Below, piece by piece: positions 22,513 through 30,913 of a stretch of 49,374 nt of DNA. Below the pieces are notes generated by a model. The model was not told the origin of the DNA, made no database searches, and worked only from the letters and a program-made list of their open reading frames with translations. Positions within the stretch are counted from its first letter, which is position 1. Every line of letters begins with the position of its first letter. The stretch is from a virus, in IMG/VR virus record IMGVR_UViG_3300030329_001951, positions 1 through 49,374 of that record. The stretch is one strand, 5' to 3'. Both the position numbers and the translations under genes were made by a program.

Positions 22513-25500
22513 TTATTTTACTCTAAGTTCCCTATAAATAATAATTATTTCTCCAACTTCTGTTGTTTGTGCTGCCTGAGTAATTTTTACATATACCTGT
22601 AAATCTCTAACTGCCCTTCTATTTGCAGTATCAGATGGGACATCAAATTCAAATAGTCCAGTCGAATTAGTAGCAGTTCCAGTTAATGCTATATCTGCTC
22701 CTCCATTTATAGAAATATATACTTGGTTTGTCATAACAGGGGTTACTGTTGTTACTCCATCTGGAGCAGTAAAAGCACTTAGATTCGCATTCACATATAT
22801 CTTTTTTATTTCTTTTAGCATACCTGGATCGCCAAAATCAAGCCTAGGACTTCTATACTCCGCAGTACAAGATAAAATATCTGTTTTATAAGAATGAGCC
22901 CAATGTTGCCATCTATTTAGATTGCTACCTACTTGAAAATAAGCAGTAAGATAATCATTACTAACTCCATTTGATATTGCAGAATTAGATGTTATTGCAA
23001 GAGTTTTATCTTTCCATTTTCCAACCCAAGCGTTTGTTTTTAATGAGTATTTATAAAAATTTTGATTTCCAGCACTCGCTACAGCAGTACTTCCATCCTC
23101 TCCAGTCTCTGCATCACATACAACCAATAACTCATCTGCTGCAGGATCGTAGAGTATAGCATCCTTATCTGTAAATATTTGTTGATCTATTTTATTTTCA
23201 CTTATAGGAAGAATTGTAGTACCATTAAAATAATATACTCCAGTAGAATTTACAAAGGCACATCCTTCTCTTACTTTTGTAACTTGTCTAGGAGCTAATA
23301 TACCATATCCTTCAAATTGAGCTTCAATAAACTCAGAGTCTTGTGCTACATGCAATATTTGCAATTTGTCAGTGGTAAATACAAATAATCTATCTCCCAC
23401 AGCCCTCATCACATTTATTTGATCAGAACCTAACTCTAAATCTATATAAGCAGCATCAGCAAACCCTGCCTTATTTCCTGGTTGACCTTTTAATATTAAA
23501 TCTTTTTCAAAAGTAATTGATATCTTTGATTCTGCATTATTTAAATCGGTTACACTATAAGTAGGTGTAGCATTATGACCTGAAGAGCTAGCACCATAAT
23601 CCCCAGCTATTGCAACTTGTATACCTTCTCCTATATCTCTCCACCCACTTGAAGGTTCAGTTATATTAGTTGCATTCTCTGATGTTACGGTATCTCCATA
23701 ATCATCACTATTTTTCTTAACTTGATATGTAAATCCACTGCCTGCAGTTCCTCCAGTAATTTTCAAAGTATATGAAACATCACTTGTACCAGTATATCCA
23801 CTTGTCCTCCAAGATATAACTTCTCCAAGCTTAGTTCCAGCGGCATCACTATTAGGATCAGTAACATCTGCAGAAGTAGTTAAATTAGCGTTAGTGTGGA
23901 GTTTTGCACAGTTTCCTATATACACCTGCCTTCCAACAACTGCCGCTGTTTTCCATGCATATATTACATTTTTAGTATTTATAGGATATCCTGTTTCAAA
24001 TGTCCAAGTCGAAACCGATGGTCTTTCTTGATATTGTAAAATAGCAACATCTGCATTACCACTTAAATCGTCTTGTTTTTCAGTAAAACTTGCATCACCA
24101 TTACCCTGGCCATCCCATTCACCTGAAGGTTTTAAGACTCCAGTTTTATTTGTACCACTTCCATCATCAAAATTATTAGCAGATATAGCAAGTAAGTATC
24201 TAGCTCCAGATCCTGATCCAAATAAATCTGCTCTTTGCCAATAAAGTTTATGCATAGTCCCATCTGCAGGCTTTCTAACTTGAAGTTTTAAGGCATCAAA
24301 AGAGCTTCCATCAACAACTCCATCAGTAACAGATCCTCCTGTTAGCATGTTAGGCATAGATTCAATAGCCTCTTTCCCATGTACTTTGGTTGAAGAAAAT
24401 ATATACTTATCTCCTCGCCATGAACTAACACCCTCACTAGCATTAAAAGAAAACTCATAAAGTTTCATCATATTGCATCCAGTATTAGTTCCACTACTAC
24501 CTATAAATGCTAAAGCAATACCTCTTACAGAACCAGAATTATATCCTGTAGTTTGTGTAGAATATGCATCCCATGGTATTCTAATTCTATTCCTTCCTCC
24601 TAAAATACCTAAATCTATACATTCCTCTCTTGATATTAGCCAATATCTAGATTCGGTAGAATTATAAGAGAACCAAATATTATCAGCATCGCTATCTTGA
24701 AATACAACCATACTTGTAAAGTCAAAATCGCTGTCTATTTCCATGTCTAATATAATATCTAATCCTGTCATATCAGGAGCATATGTAGATTGAAAATTAT
24801 ATTTCAAATTCCAATATATAGTAAGACCAGAGGCACCTACCGATCCATTTCTTCTAAAATGCAAAGCTTTTACATTAGAAAGATCCCACTGTTTATCATT
24901 ATTACTATAAACATCAGCTTCAGTAAAAAGTTGTTTAGCTCCACCTAATGTAGTATTTCCATCTGAATTGATAGGATTATATGTATATATAGCATCAGGG
25001 TCTTCAGTATTTGATGTCCCAGCAGCACTTACGCCAGCTGGTGTTGCACCTAATGCCACTGTTTCAGTTAAGAAGTATGCATAATTTACTCCATGCCCAG
25101 TCTGTGCACCCCCATGACTAGTGTGCCCATATGTTAATCCAAAATTATATTGTGCAGTGGTATTGTTATTGTCAGAGTTACCACTTGCATAGGCATGATG
25201 TATTACTGTAGTTGAGTTTCGCCATTCGCCACTATTCCAAGTCATCCCCATAAGAGATAAAGTTCTTACAGGCCTTACTGCACCACTTCCTAGCGGTATA
25301 GAACTATGTATACCACCACTACCTATTGATGTTCCAGCAGGACTATGTGTATGTTGCGATTTACCAGATTCATCTATTGCCCCGCCTTTCATAGGAGCAA
25401 CCCATAAAGTATTTAGTACTCCACCATGGACCATAGAATCCATAGTCCTAAGTAGAACAAATTCATTCTCAGCAGCTATACTTGAAGATTCTACTTTTAC

Positions 25501-25938
25501 ATTCGGACCATCTAAAACAGTATTAGCATTATTAGTGCTAACATTTCCTCCTATTGCAATATTACCATAAAGAGGCTGGTCTATCTTTTTATCTGCATGG
25601 GCAGTACCCATAATTCTATCACCAAATTTATACAACCCCTTACCACAAAAAGACCAATCTCCATTTATAACAAGATCCATTTCATCTGTAACATGAGTAC
25701 CAGTTTCCCAAATTTGGTCTATATAAATATTACCATCACCACTTGAAGATGTTGTTGATTTTTTTATTGTAGTATTATCAGTAGCATAAGTATCAGGTCT
25801 AGTAGTTATCTTCCCTTTCTTAGAAAGAGACATATCATCTAAAAATGCAGCTTCATTAGGCTCTAAATCTCTAGCATCAGCAGACATATTCAACCCTTTT
25901 ATGGCTCCATTTAATTTAAATGCTTTTTTATTCTTCAT
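22513..25938 (-). CDS. Large beta-rich tail protein, probably the tail nozzle
   Basis: 1141 residues. The opening GAIKGLNMSADARDLEPNEA with the following D-D-M-S-L-x-x-x-G-x-I-x-x-R-P-D matches the start commonly seen in podoviral nozzle/tail-tube-B-like proteins (pattern G-x-N...L-x-x-x-E-a...N...G...R-P). A section near 850-960 (DRLFVFTTDKLQILHV, GCAFVNSTGVYYFNGT) looks like beta-propeller or sheet repeats, also typical. A long, Ser/Thr/Gly/Asn-rich insertion (about 150-700) may hold receptor-facing domains. The ATG has no Shine-Dalgarno and sits in the end of a 35-codon frame, so translation probably depends on coupling. Confident structural call, less sure of the exact part. Confidence 0.65.
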   Translation of the reverse strand: MKNKKAFKLNGAIKGLNMSADARDLEPNEAAFLDDMSLSKKGKITTRPDTYATDNTTIKKSTTSSSGDGNIYIDQIWETGTHVTDEMDLVINGDWSFCGKGLYKFGDRIMGTAHADKKIDQPLYGNIAIGGNVSTNNANTVLDGPNVKVESSSIAAENEFVLLRTMDSMVHGGVLNTLWVAPMKGGAIDESGKSQHTHSPAGTSIGSGGIHSSIPLGSGAVRPVRTLSLMGMTWNSGEWRNSTTVIHHAYASGNSDNNNTTAQYNFGLTYGHTSHGGAQTGHGVNYAYFLTETVALGATPAGVSAAGTSNTEDPDAIYTYNPINSDGNTTLGGAKQLFTEADVYSNNDKQWDLSNVKALHFRRNGSVGASGLTIYWNLKYNFQSTYAPDMTGLDIILDMEIDSDFDFTSMVVFQDSDADNIWFSYNSTESRYWLISREECIDLGILGGRNRIRIPWDAYSTQTTGYNSGSVRGIALAFIGSSGTNTGCNMMKLYEFSFNASEGVSSWRGDKYIFSSTKVHGKEAIESMPNMLTGGSVTDGVVDGSSFDALKLQVRKPADGTMHKLYWQRADLFGSGSGARYLLAISANNFDDGSGTNKTGVLKPSGEWDGQGNGDASFTEKQDDLSGNADVAILQYQERPSVSTWTFETGYPINTKNVIYAWKTAAVVGRQVYIGNCAKLHTNANLTTSADVTDPNSDAAGTKLGEVISWRTSGYTGTSDVSYTLKITGGTAGSGFTYQVKKNSDDYGDTVTSENATNITEPSSGWRDIGEGIQVAIAGDYGASSSGHNATPTYSVTDLNNAESKISITFEKDLILKGQPGNKAGFADAAYIDLELGSDQINVMRAVGDRLFVFTTDKLQILHVAQDSEFIEAQFEGYGILAPRQVTKVREGCAFVNSTGVYYFNGTTILPISENKIDQQIFTDKDAILYDPAADELLVVCDAETGEDGSTAVASAGNQNFYKYSLKTNAWVGKWKDKTLAITSNSAISNGVSNDYLTAYFQVGSNLNRWQHWAHSYKTDILSCTAEYRSPRLDFGDPGMLKEIKKIYVNANLSAFTAPDGVTTVTPVMTNQVYISINGGADIALTGTATNSTGLFEFDVPSDTANRRAVRDLQVYVKITQAAQTTEVGEIIIIYRELRVK

Positions 25939-26035
25939 ATTTATATATAGGTTTAGTATATTCTACGCAATAAGACGAATAAAACTTAAAGCAAGGAGTA
26001 TGATTTATTTCCCAAGTAAACTTAAATGTATTCAT
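25928..26035 (-). CDS. Mini-ORF (35 residues), possible coupling peptide
   Basis: An open frame filling the gap between two genes. Its ATG shares bases with the upstream stop (TAATG at 26037-26033) and its end overlaps the ATG of the 1141-residue tail gene. It has no ribosome-binding site of its own. The peptide is rich in aromatic residues, Lys and two Cys (NHTPCFKFYSSYCVEYTKP). It may exist mainly to carry ribosomes to the tail gene, which lacks a Shine-Dalgarno. A chance frame is possible. Confidence 0.4.
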   Translation of the reverse strand: MNTFKFTWEINHTPCFKFYSSYCVEYTKPIYKYEE

Positions 26036-26244
26036 TATAGTTTTTGTAGTATTGTTTCTTTAACAACATCTTCAACAGAACTGTATAATGCATCAATGAT
26101 CTTTGCCTCTGTCGACTCTCCTATAAACGGAATGTCAACATTGTCATTGATAGCCTTACATACCTTTCCTTTTAATTCTTCATCAAATATACTATTAATG
26201 ATTGTTTCTTTATTATCTGATATTAACTTTTCTATTAAATTCAT
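26035..26244 (-). CDS. Small acidic helical protein
   Basis: 69 residues, largely helical and acidic (NLIEKLISDNKETIINSIF; LYSSVEDVVKETILQKL). It begins one base from the stop of the next upstream gene, behind AGAGGATAAT. The regular amphipathic pattern suggests a small helical bundle or a chaperone-like tail assembly protein. No family recognised. Confidence 0.55.
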   Translation of the reverse strand: MNLIEKLISDNKETIINSIFDEELKGKVCKAINDNVDIPFIGESTEAKIIDALYSSVEDVVKETILQKL

Positions 26245-26245
26245 A

Positions 26246-27169
26246 TTATCCTCTATTTTCTAATATATCGTTTTTGTCTATAGTTCTTAATTTTAAAGCT
26301 TTTTGAACATTATTTATTCCTAAATGAAAAGGAGTATATACTTCATCTTTTATTCTAGGTTTAGTAGTAGTACTTTGTTTTTTAAAAGACTTCTTTTTTG
26401 AACCTTTGATAGATTTTCCTTTTACTTTTTTTCCTTTTACTTTAGTCTTTTTAGGTTTCTTTTGATCTCCTTTAATCTTTCTAATCTGATCTTTAGAATC
26501 AATAGAATCTTTTGATTTTGAAGATGAATGGCCTTTCCCTAAATCAGTAACAGAGCCTACAGCTTTTCCTTGTCCCATCTGAGTATTGCTTACATTGAAA
26601 TTAGAATCTCCTTGTGCTTCTTCATTTGTTTGTTGCTGCTTATAATCATCTGCTGAACTCCAATCAAAATCGGGACCTGTATTCCATTTCCAATTAGGAT
26701 CCATTTGCATTTGTTCTTGAGGAGGATCAAAGGGCTGAGGATCTGTATTAACAGGTAAATCGTAACCAGGATTGCCTGGTTCTACTTGTTCTCCTTCTGG
26801 AGATTGACCTACATTAGATACAGCAGGACCATCTATACGCTTTCTTTGATATACAGAAGATCCACCAGGCATTTCCATAGAGCCTGTTGCCCATCCATTT
26901 GTAAGATCATCATAAGGATCATAAGGTTCTCCTTGCTTTTTAGGATCTATAGCAATACCTATTTCTCTTAATGCTTTTCTGTTCCTAGGATTCCCTAGCA
27001 AGGCCCTATCAATAGCATCTAGAGCTAATTGCCTTGTACTAATCCCAGTTTGAGAGCGTTTAGTCTTTATACCTTTTCTTTTTCGCCTTCTACTCTTAGA
27101 AGATGGTTTGACTAAAGGTGTACTTGGGGGTGTTACTGGAGGTCCTGGACCTCCTCCTCCTTTTGGCAT
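26246..27169 (-). CDS. Low-complexity Pro/Lys/Gln-rich protein
   Basis: 307 residues with AAAAAGGAGATTGT before the ATG. It has a Gly/Pro start (PKGGGGPGPPVTPPSTPLVK), a strongly basic stretch (SRRRKRKGIKTKRS, about 26-39), a Pro/Asp/Gln-rich middle, and a second Lys-rich block (about 235-270, with KKPKKTKVKGKKVKGKS). Most of it is probably disordered. Such chains can bind nucleic acid or act as linkers in virions. It is the least foldable gene in this cluster. Function unknown. Confidence 0.5.
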   Translation of the reverse strand: MPKGGGGPGPPVTPPSTPLVKPSSKSRRRKRKGIKTKRSQTGISTRQLALDAIDRALLGNPRNRKALREIGIAIDPKKQGEPYDPYDDLTNGWATGSMEMPGGSSVYQRKRIDGPAVSNVGQSPEGEQVEPGNPGYDLPVNTDPQPFDPPQEQMQMDPNWKWNTGPDFDWSSADDYKQQQTNEEAQGDSNFNVSNTQMGQGKAVGSVTDLGKGHSSSKSKDSIDSKDQIRKIKGDQKKPKKTKVKGKKVKGKSIKGSKKKSFKKQSTTTKPRIKDEVYTPFHLGINNVQKALKLRTIDKNDILENRG

Positions 27170-27303
27170 ACAATCTCCTTTTTATGTTTATGATCTACTT
27201 TACAATAGTCAGGACATGAATAATATTTCTCACCTGGTCCACCTGAATCAATATAGCCCACGATGAAAAAAATTATCAACAGCTCAAAGAGTCCTCCTGA
27301 CAT
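27133..27303 (-). CDS. Small membrane protein with Cys/His cluster
   Basis: 56 residues overlapping both neighbours (28 bases upstream, 37 downstream). Residues 5-19 (LFELLIIFFIVGYID) form one short membrane segment. They are followed by YYSCPDYCKVDHKHKKEIVC, where C-x-x-x-C and H-x-H resemble a small zinc knuckle. AAGG precedes the ATG. The membrane segment plus ordered Cys/His set in one frame is unlikely to be chance, but the overlap at both ends keeps confidence moderate. It could be a lysis-associated or envelope protein. Confidence 0.5.
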   Translation of the reverse strand: MSGGLFELLIIFFIVGYIDSGGPGEKYYSCPDYCKVDHKHKKEIVCQKEEEVQDLQ

Positions 27304-27509
27304 TCATCAACCTTACATTTACAATTATTACACACCACAAAGTCCCTCTTTGGATGTGCCATTTTCTCTACTAAATTCAATCTTTTTTCTATTTGATTGA
27401 CTTTCAAATCTAATTCATTGTCATCTTCTACATATGATAATATCTTATCAAGCTTGAATTGCTTTGCTATTAGCTCTACCGCTTTCTTTATTAATACACC
27501 CTGTAGCAT
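27276..27509 (-). CDS. Small protein with coiled coil and C-terminal Cys cluster
   Basis: 77 residues. It begins with a helix (GVLIKKAVELIAKQFKLDKI), then a coiled coil (LDLKVNQIEKRLNLVEKM), then CNNCKCKVDEC and a final Cys. Five to six Cys in the last 20 residues suggest a metal site. It starts one base after the stop of the upstream gene (27511). The mix of a helix, a coiled coil and a Cys tail in the membrane/lysis-like gene group suggests an envelope-linked role; this is inference. Confidence 0.55.
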   Translation of the reverse strand: MLQGVLIKKAVELIAKQFKLDKILSYVEDDNELDLKVNQIEKRLNLVEKMAHPKRDFVVCNNCKCKVDECQEDSLSC

Positions 27510-27510
27510 A

Positions 27511-28002
27511 TTATTTAAAATCCCCTCTAGTATTTAGTACATCATACTCATCTGTTAGCCAATAGTCTACATTTTTCATATGATCCTCATAAGGACCTAT
27601 TCCTTTTGTTAGGGATCTTTCTGTTTTAGTAATTGCGGCTGGTCCCAATACACGCTCAGGCCCTAAAACTTTACTTAATAATTTCTTTTTCTCATCTTTA
27701 TCCATCTGATGAAAAGATTCAAGCGTTCCTAAAGTGGTATACATATCCTTTTGACCTTTATGTTCAATCATTTCGCCTAAATATTTTCCTAAAAAATTTA
27801 ATATTCCTAATTCTCTATATTGAGCAACATGAGGGATTTCTTCTTCCAGTATTTCTGCATCGCCTCCATATTCATCTAATGTTCTTTTATTGCTAAATAT
27901 CATATTACCAAGAGTAAATGGTCTTTCTATAGGTACATAGCCAGGCATTTTGAAATAACTAACATTTGCTTTTTTCAGTCTTTCTTTTAGCTCTTTATTC
28001 AT
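27511..28002 (-). CDS. Zincin-like protein with degenerate HExxH motif
   Basis: 163 residues. The stretch LEEEIPHVAQYRELGILNFL (52-71) resembles the helix of a small metallopeptidase-like group in which H-E-L-x-H-V-x-Q-Y-R is normal. Here the first His is Glu, giving E54-E55-I-P-H58. If it is a zinc peptidase it has lost a ligand and may be inactive or use another residue. A following segment, YLGEMIEHKG, supplies possible later ligands. It starts one base from the stop of the small membrane protein gene. A role in envelope passage or virion processing is speculation. Confidence 0.45.
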   Translation of the reverse strand: MNKELKERLKKANVSYFKMPGYVPIERPFTLGNMIFSNKRTLDEYGGDAEILEEEIPHVAQYRELGILNFLGKYLGEMIEHKGQKDMYTTLGTLESFHQMDKDEKKKLLSKVLGPERVLGPAAITKTERSLTKGIGPYEDHMKNVDYWLTDEYDVLNTRGDFK

Positions 28003-28271
28003 TATTTGTCCCTATATTCCCTTTTAAAGAGCTTTTTTAGTATATGCTCTATACCCTCCACATAACCCTTAAGTGCCTGAAAATCTAGCTGTGTGCTCTT
28101 TATTTGGTCTATTAGCTTTATAGTAATGCCCTCTAATCGTTTAAATCTCTCATCTAGCTCTTCCATGAGCTCATCTTGTATGAACTTATTTTGCTTCCAT
28201 ATAAAGTATCCAAATGCGGCTGAAACCGTTAAAGGAATGCCAAACTGCTCTAAAAATTGAATTGGATCCAT
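28002..28271 (-). CDS. Single-pass membrane protein with coiled coil, holin candidate
   Basis: 89 residues. One N-terminal hydrophobic segment (residues 9-24, FGIPLTVSAAFGYFIW) is followed by charged residues and a long coiled coil (about 30-85). This matches the layout of BhlA/UviB-type small phage holin-like proteins. It couples to both neighbours through one-base stop/start overlaps. It could form the lysis pore, or could be a membrane anchor for the phosphoesterase encoded just upstream. Two other small membrane proteins (29073-29216 and 27133-27303) compete for the holin role. Confidence 0.55.
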   Translation of the reverse strand: MDPIQFLEQFGIPLTVSAAFGYFIWKQNKFIQDELMEELDERFKRLEGITIKLIDQIKSTQLDFQALKGYVEGIEHILKKLFKREYRDK

Positions 28272-29056
28272 TATTTTCTTCCATCTATTAATTCACCCCA
28301 TAATGAGGTTTTTCCATTTATTATCTGTATTACATGCACTGTAAATAGTCCACCTCTAAAGAAATCTACTATTGCAAATGCATGTGCCCAGTTTATTGCT
28401 CTGTTATGCAACCATTCATTAGATCCTGGTCCCATATCTTTTAAGCATCCGATACTCCATGCCGCTTTAGGTCCATCAACATGAGTAGCTGTCATATGCT
28501 GTAAATCATGCCAGTGCCCATACATTACATTGCAACCCATCTTTCTGATGTGATTAGCAGTATGATATTGCCCACCATATTGATGCCCATGGTAGAAATA
28601 AAGCTTCCCCATTTTGAGGTGCTTTCCGAACTGGTAGTACTTATAACCTCTACCTTCGAGGTCAACAGCACTGGCGAATTTATATTGTGGGATGTAAGGA
28701 TACTTTTCAACAGCGTAATTAAGCCAATTATCATGATTACCCTCCGTTATATATTTATCTTTACATCCTGCCTTATCAAGGGACTCATCTATTTGATCCA
28801 TCCCTTTATTCACATCTCTGACATCTCTATTAAAGTCATCAATAAGATACTCTAATGGAGGTGCTTTCTTTCTTTTAAACTTCCAAGCAGAGAATGCTTC
28901 CCACTCTCCTACATCTCCCAGATCAACATAAGAATCTGGTTTTACAATCTCTATCGTTTTTTTCAAGCAGTTGATAGCTTTCTGGTCGTGCAAGGGGAAG
29001 TGTTTATCAGGTGTTACTATTACTCTCTTCACAACCCCCGTATCTTGTTTTGGCAT
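28271..29056 (-). CDS. Calcineurin-like metallophosphoesterase
   Basis: 261 residues with all five blocks of the metallophosphoesterase fold: D-x-H in TPDKHFP (15-21), GD in VDLGDVGEW (44-52), GNHDNW (106-111), HGH in FYHGHQYGG (154-162) and GHWHD (180-184). These bind two metal ions and hydrolyse phosphate mono- or diesters. The length is normal. In phages such enzymes act as nucleases, phosphatases or cyclic-nucleotide hydrolases. It sits in the late operon between two small membrane proteins, not in the replication module, so lysis-time DNA turnover or defeat of a host nucleotide-signalling defence are both possible. The substrate cannot be told from sequence. Confidence 0.85.
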   Translation of the reverse strand: MPKQDTGVVKRVIVTPDKHFPLHDQKAINCLKKTIEIVKPDSYVDLGDVGEWEAFSAWKFKRKKAPPLEYLIDDFNRDVRDVNKGMDQIDESLDKAGCKDKYITEGNHDNWLNYAVEKYPYIPQYKFASAVDLEGRGYKYYQFGKHLKMGKLYFYHGHQYGGQYHTANHIRKMGCNVMYGHWHDLQHMTATHVDGPKAAWSIGCLKDMGPGSNEWLHNRAINWAHAFAIVDFFRGGLFTVHVIQIINGKTSLWGELIDGRK

Positions 29057-29072
29057 ACGCCCTCTTCTTTTA

Positions 29073-29216
29073 TTATAACTCTTTGTATATCTTTATAGCC
29101 ATGTATATCAACGTAGCTATAGCTGCTAGTGCACTGAAAAGAGGAGGAGCTATCTCAAGCCAACTAGCTAGCGATCCTCCCATTCCTACTGATACTGTTT
29201 TCAGTGTATCTTCCAT
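29073..29216 (-). CDS. Small single-pass membrane protein, holin candidate
   Basis: 47 residues. A Gly/Ser start (VSVGMGGSLASWLE) is followed by a hydrophobic segment (23-42, APPLFSALAAIATLIYMAIK) and a short basic end. ATG 29216 shares a base with the preceding stop (TAATG). Size and layout resemble class II/III small phage holins such as the T7 gp17.5 type, with one membrane span and charged ends. It directly precedes the metallophosphoesterase. It was not obvious as a gene because of its length; the coupling and clean membrane segment support it. Confidence 0.6.
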   Translation of the reverse strand: MEDTLKTVSVGMGGSLASWLEIAPPLFSALAAIATLIYMAIKIYKEL

Positions 29217-29428
29217 TATCTTCTTTTCCTTCTAGTTGTGCTTTTAACTTTAACACCAGGCTTCATAGCACTTCCCATAGCTCTTTTTACAGGAGCTCTA
29301 CTACTACTTCTTCCACCACTCATTCCACCTGCATAACTAGCAGCAGAACTTACAGCAGAACTTACAGCCTTTCCTATTTTCTGAGTCATTTTAACAAGAC
29401 CCATTAACCCTACATTTTTAACTGACAT
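29216..29428 (-). CDS. Small, very basic Ser/Gly/Ala-rich protein
   Basis: 70 residues with AGGAGAAAAC before ATG. It has an Ala/Ser-rich helix (IGKAVSSAVSSAASYAGGM) and then an Arg/Lys-rich tail (about 39-70, ending TTRRKRR). The net charge is strongly positive. It may bind DNA or an acidic membrane, possibly as a minor virion protein. No family recognised; coupled to the small membrane protein downstream. Confidence 0.55.
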   Translation of the reverse strand: MSVKNVGLMGLVKMTQKIGKAVSSAVSSAASYAGGMSGGRSSSRAPVKRAMGSAMKPGVKVKSTTRRKRR

Positions 29429-29439
29429 GTTTTCTCCTA

Positions 29440-29793
29440 TTATTTCATTTTTAAATATAATATAACACCATCTCCATTTGTAAAAACTTTATCAAAGCAC
29501 CCATAAATTATATCTCCAACAATCATATCTATAGGTTTACTAGTATCATAAGTGCCATCTGTACTTAAATGATCGCCTATTAAAGATCTTGCAACAACCT
29601 CTGAATCTAAAGTTGAAAGATGAGCTTTTATAGCAAATATAAAATCTACATTTACAAGATCACCCTCACCGCAAGTAATAGTTCTAGATGATGCTGTTAC
29701 TCCAGCTGGATGCCAATAATATGCTGCACATTGCCCTGCTAGTAGATTTGAAGCTTCATCTCCTGTAAAAGTTTTTAATCCCTTACTAGCCAT
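29440..29793 (-). CDS. Virion-type small protein, paralogue C of a tandem set
   Basis: 117 residues. It shares with its two upstream neighbours an N-terminal block (FTGDEASNLLAGQ, about 9-21) and a C-terminal block (GDIIYGCFDKV, about 93-103) that is nearly identical in paralogue B. The region between is beta-rich and divergent. Such proteins are usually capsid or tail decoration or adsorption proteins. Its start overlaps its neighbour's end, as expected for a recent tandem duplication kept in one transcript. Homology to a known family not established. Confidence 0.6.
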   Translation of the reverse strand: MASKGLKTFTGDEASNLLAGQCAAYYWHPAGVTASSRTITCGEGDLVNVDFIFAIKAHLSTLDSEVVARSLIGDHLSTDGTYDTSKPIDMIVGDIIYGCFDKVFTNGDGVILYLKMK

Positions 29794-30149
29794 TACTTGC
29801 CTATATATGCTATTACATATCCAGCGGTAGTAACCTCTACTTTATCAAAGCAGCCATATACAATATCACCATTACCTAGAGTAACTGGATGACTACCACC
29901 ATAAGTGCCACCATTAGTAGTTAAATCATCACCTGGGGCACCAGCAAGTGTTCTAGCTTCAACTTCAGTATCAGCATCTACAGCTTTTAAAGCAACAAAA
30001 TACTCTACATCTTCAAATCCAACCACAGAATCATAACTTGCAACTCCACATTCATATTCATCATTGTTTAAGATTTTAAACCCTCGTTGTCCTAGAAATA
30101 AATTCGAACTTTCATCTCCAGTAAATTCATGTAATCCTTTATGTCCCAT
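29793..30149 (-). CDS. Virion-type small protein, paralogue B of a tandem set
   Basis: 118 residues. FTGDESSNLFLGQRGF (about 9-24) and GDIVYGCFDKV (about 94-104) mirror paralogue C, and the overall lengths match to one residue, so B and C are probably a recent duplication. The middle carries Gly/Asp/Thr-rich strands and loops. It couples to both neighbours by shared start/stop bases. Probably a virion surface or tail protein. Confidence 0.6.
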   Translation of the reverse strand: MGHKGLHEFTGDESSNLFLGQRGFKILNNDEYECGVASYDSVVGFEDVEYFVALKAVDADTEVEARTLAGAPGDDLTTNGGTYGGSHPVTLGNGDIVYGCFDKVEVTTAGYVIAYIGK

Positions 30150-30913
30150 TATTTATATCCTCTTGTTAATATTAAATTTGTTTTACTGTTTGCACTTGGA
30201 TTCCCAGCGAACACCAAGGTAAATCTTCCATATACGATCCCCTCACTAGGAATAGTAGCATTAGAATTATTTCTAGTTACATCAATTGTATTTGCATCTA
30301 CACCATCTGATGTATCTGCTGTTGTTATATGACAGGGATGACATTTATTTATAACACCTGCAGTCTTTCCTTGGAAGTTGTCTTCATTTATCATAATAGC
30401 TTGTATTAATCCTGTTGTTGATGCATTTGATGGCCCTTGAGATGCACTTTTTATAGACACCCAATGAGAGAGCCCAGGAGCTTCTTTATATATTGCTATA
30501 AGTTTATTATCAGCATGTGTGGTTGCAGTTGTTCCCAAATATCCTCTTTCAACGGTAATAGTATCAGAGGAAACATTCGTAATTAACATTAACTCTGTGT
30601 CACCATCATCTGGAGTTATATCATCTGTCATCCAAATAACAGTACCTGCAACTAATCGTGAAGTAGCAGCCTCTCCACTATCAACATCAAATGAAGTAAC
30701 AGTAGCATCTGAAGCTAAAGCACTGCCATTTACTTTTGCTCCTGAATAAAAAGCTATAGATTCAACATTTTTAGGACTATTGGCAACTGTCATCCAAATA
30801 CCTTGTAAGTTATCGCCTGTTACATCTGTTACAGTAGTAGATAGCATATCAAAGCCACCTTGTCCTAATTGCATATTACTTAATTCATCACTACTATATC
30901 TTCTAATAGACAC
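30149..30913 (-). CDS. Virion-type protein, longer paralogue A of a tandem set
   Basis: 254 residues, twice the length of B and C but with the same edges: SSDELSNMQLGQGGF (about 7-21) near the start and EGIVYGRFTLV near the end. An added middle section (about 40-160) contains VTDVTGDNLQG and SGAKVNGSALASDATVTSFD, beta-rich text like phage decoration or fibre domains. It may be the founder from which B and C were shortened, or an insertion-bearing copy. Role inferred from context as a surface or tail-associated protein. Confidence 0.6.
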   Translation of the reverse strand: MSIRRYSSDELSNMQLGQGGFDMLSTTVTDVTGDNLQGIWMTVANSPKNVESIAFYSGAKVNGSALASDATVTSFDVDSGEAATSRLVAGTVIWMTDDITPDDGDTELMLITNVSSDTITVERGYLGTTATTHADNKLIAIYKEAPGLSHWVSIKSASQGPSNASTTGLIQAIMINEDNFQGKTAGVINKCHPCHITTADTSDGVDANTIDVTRNNSNATIPSEGIVYGRFTLVFAGNPSANSKTNLILTRGYK

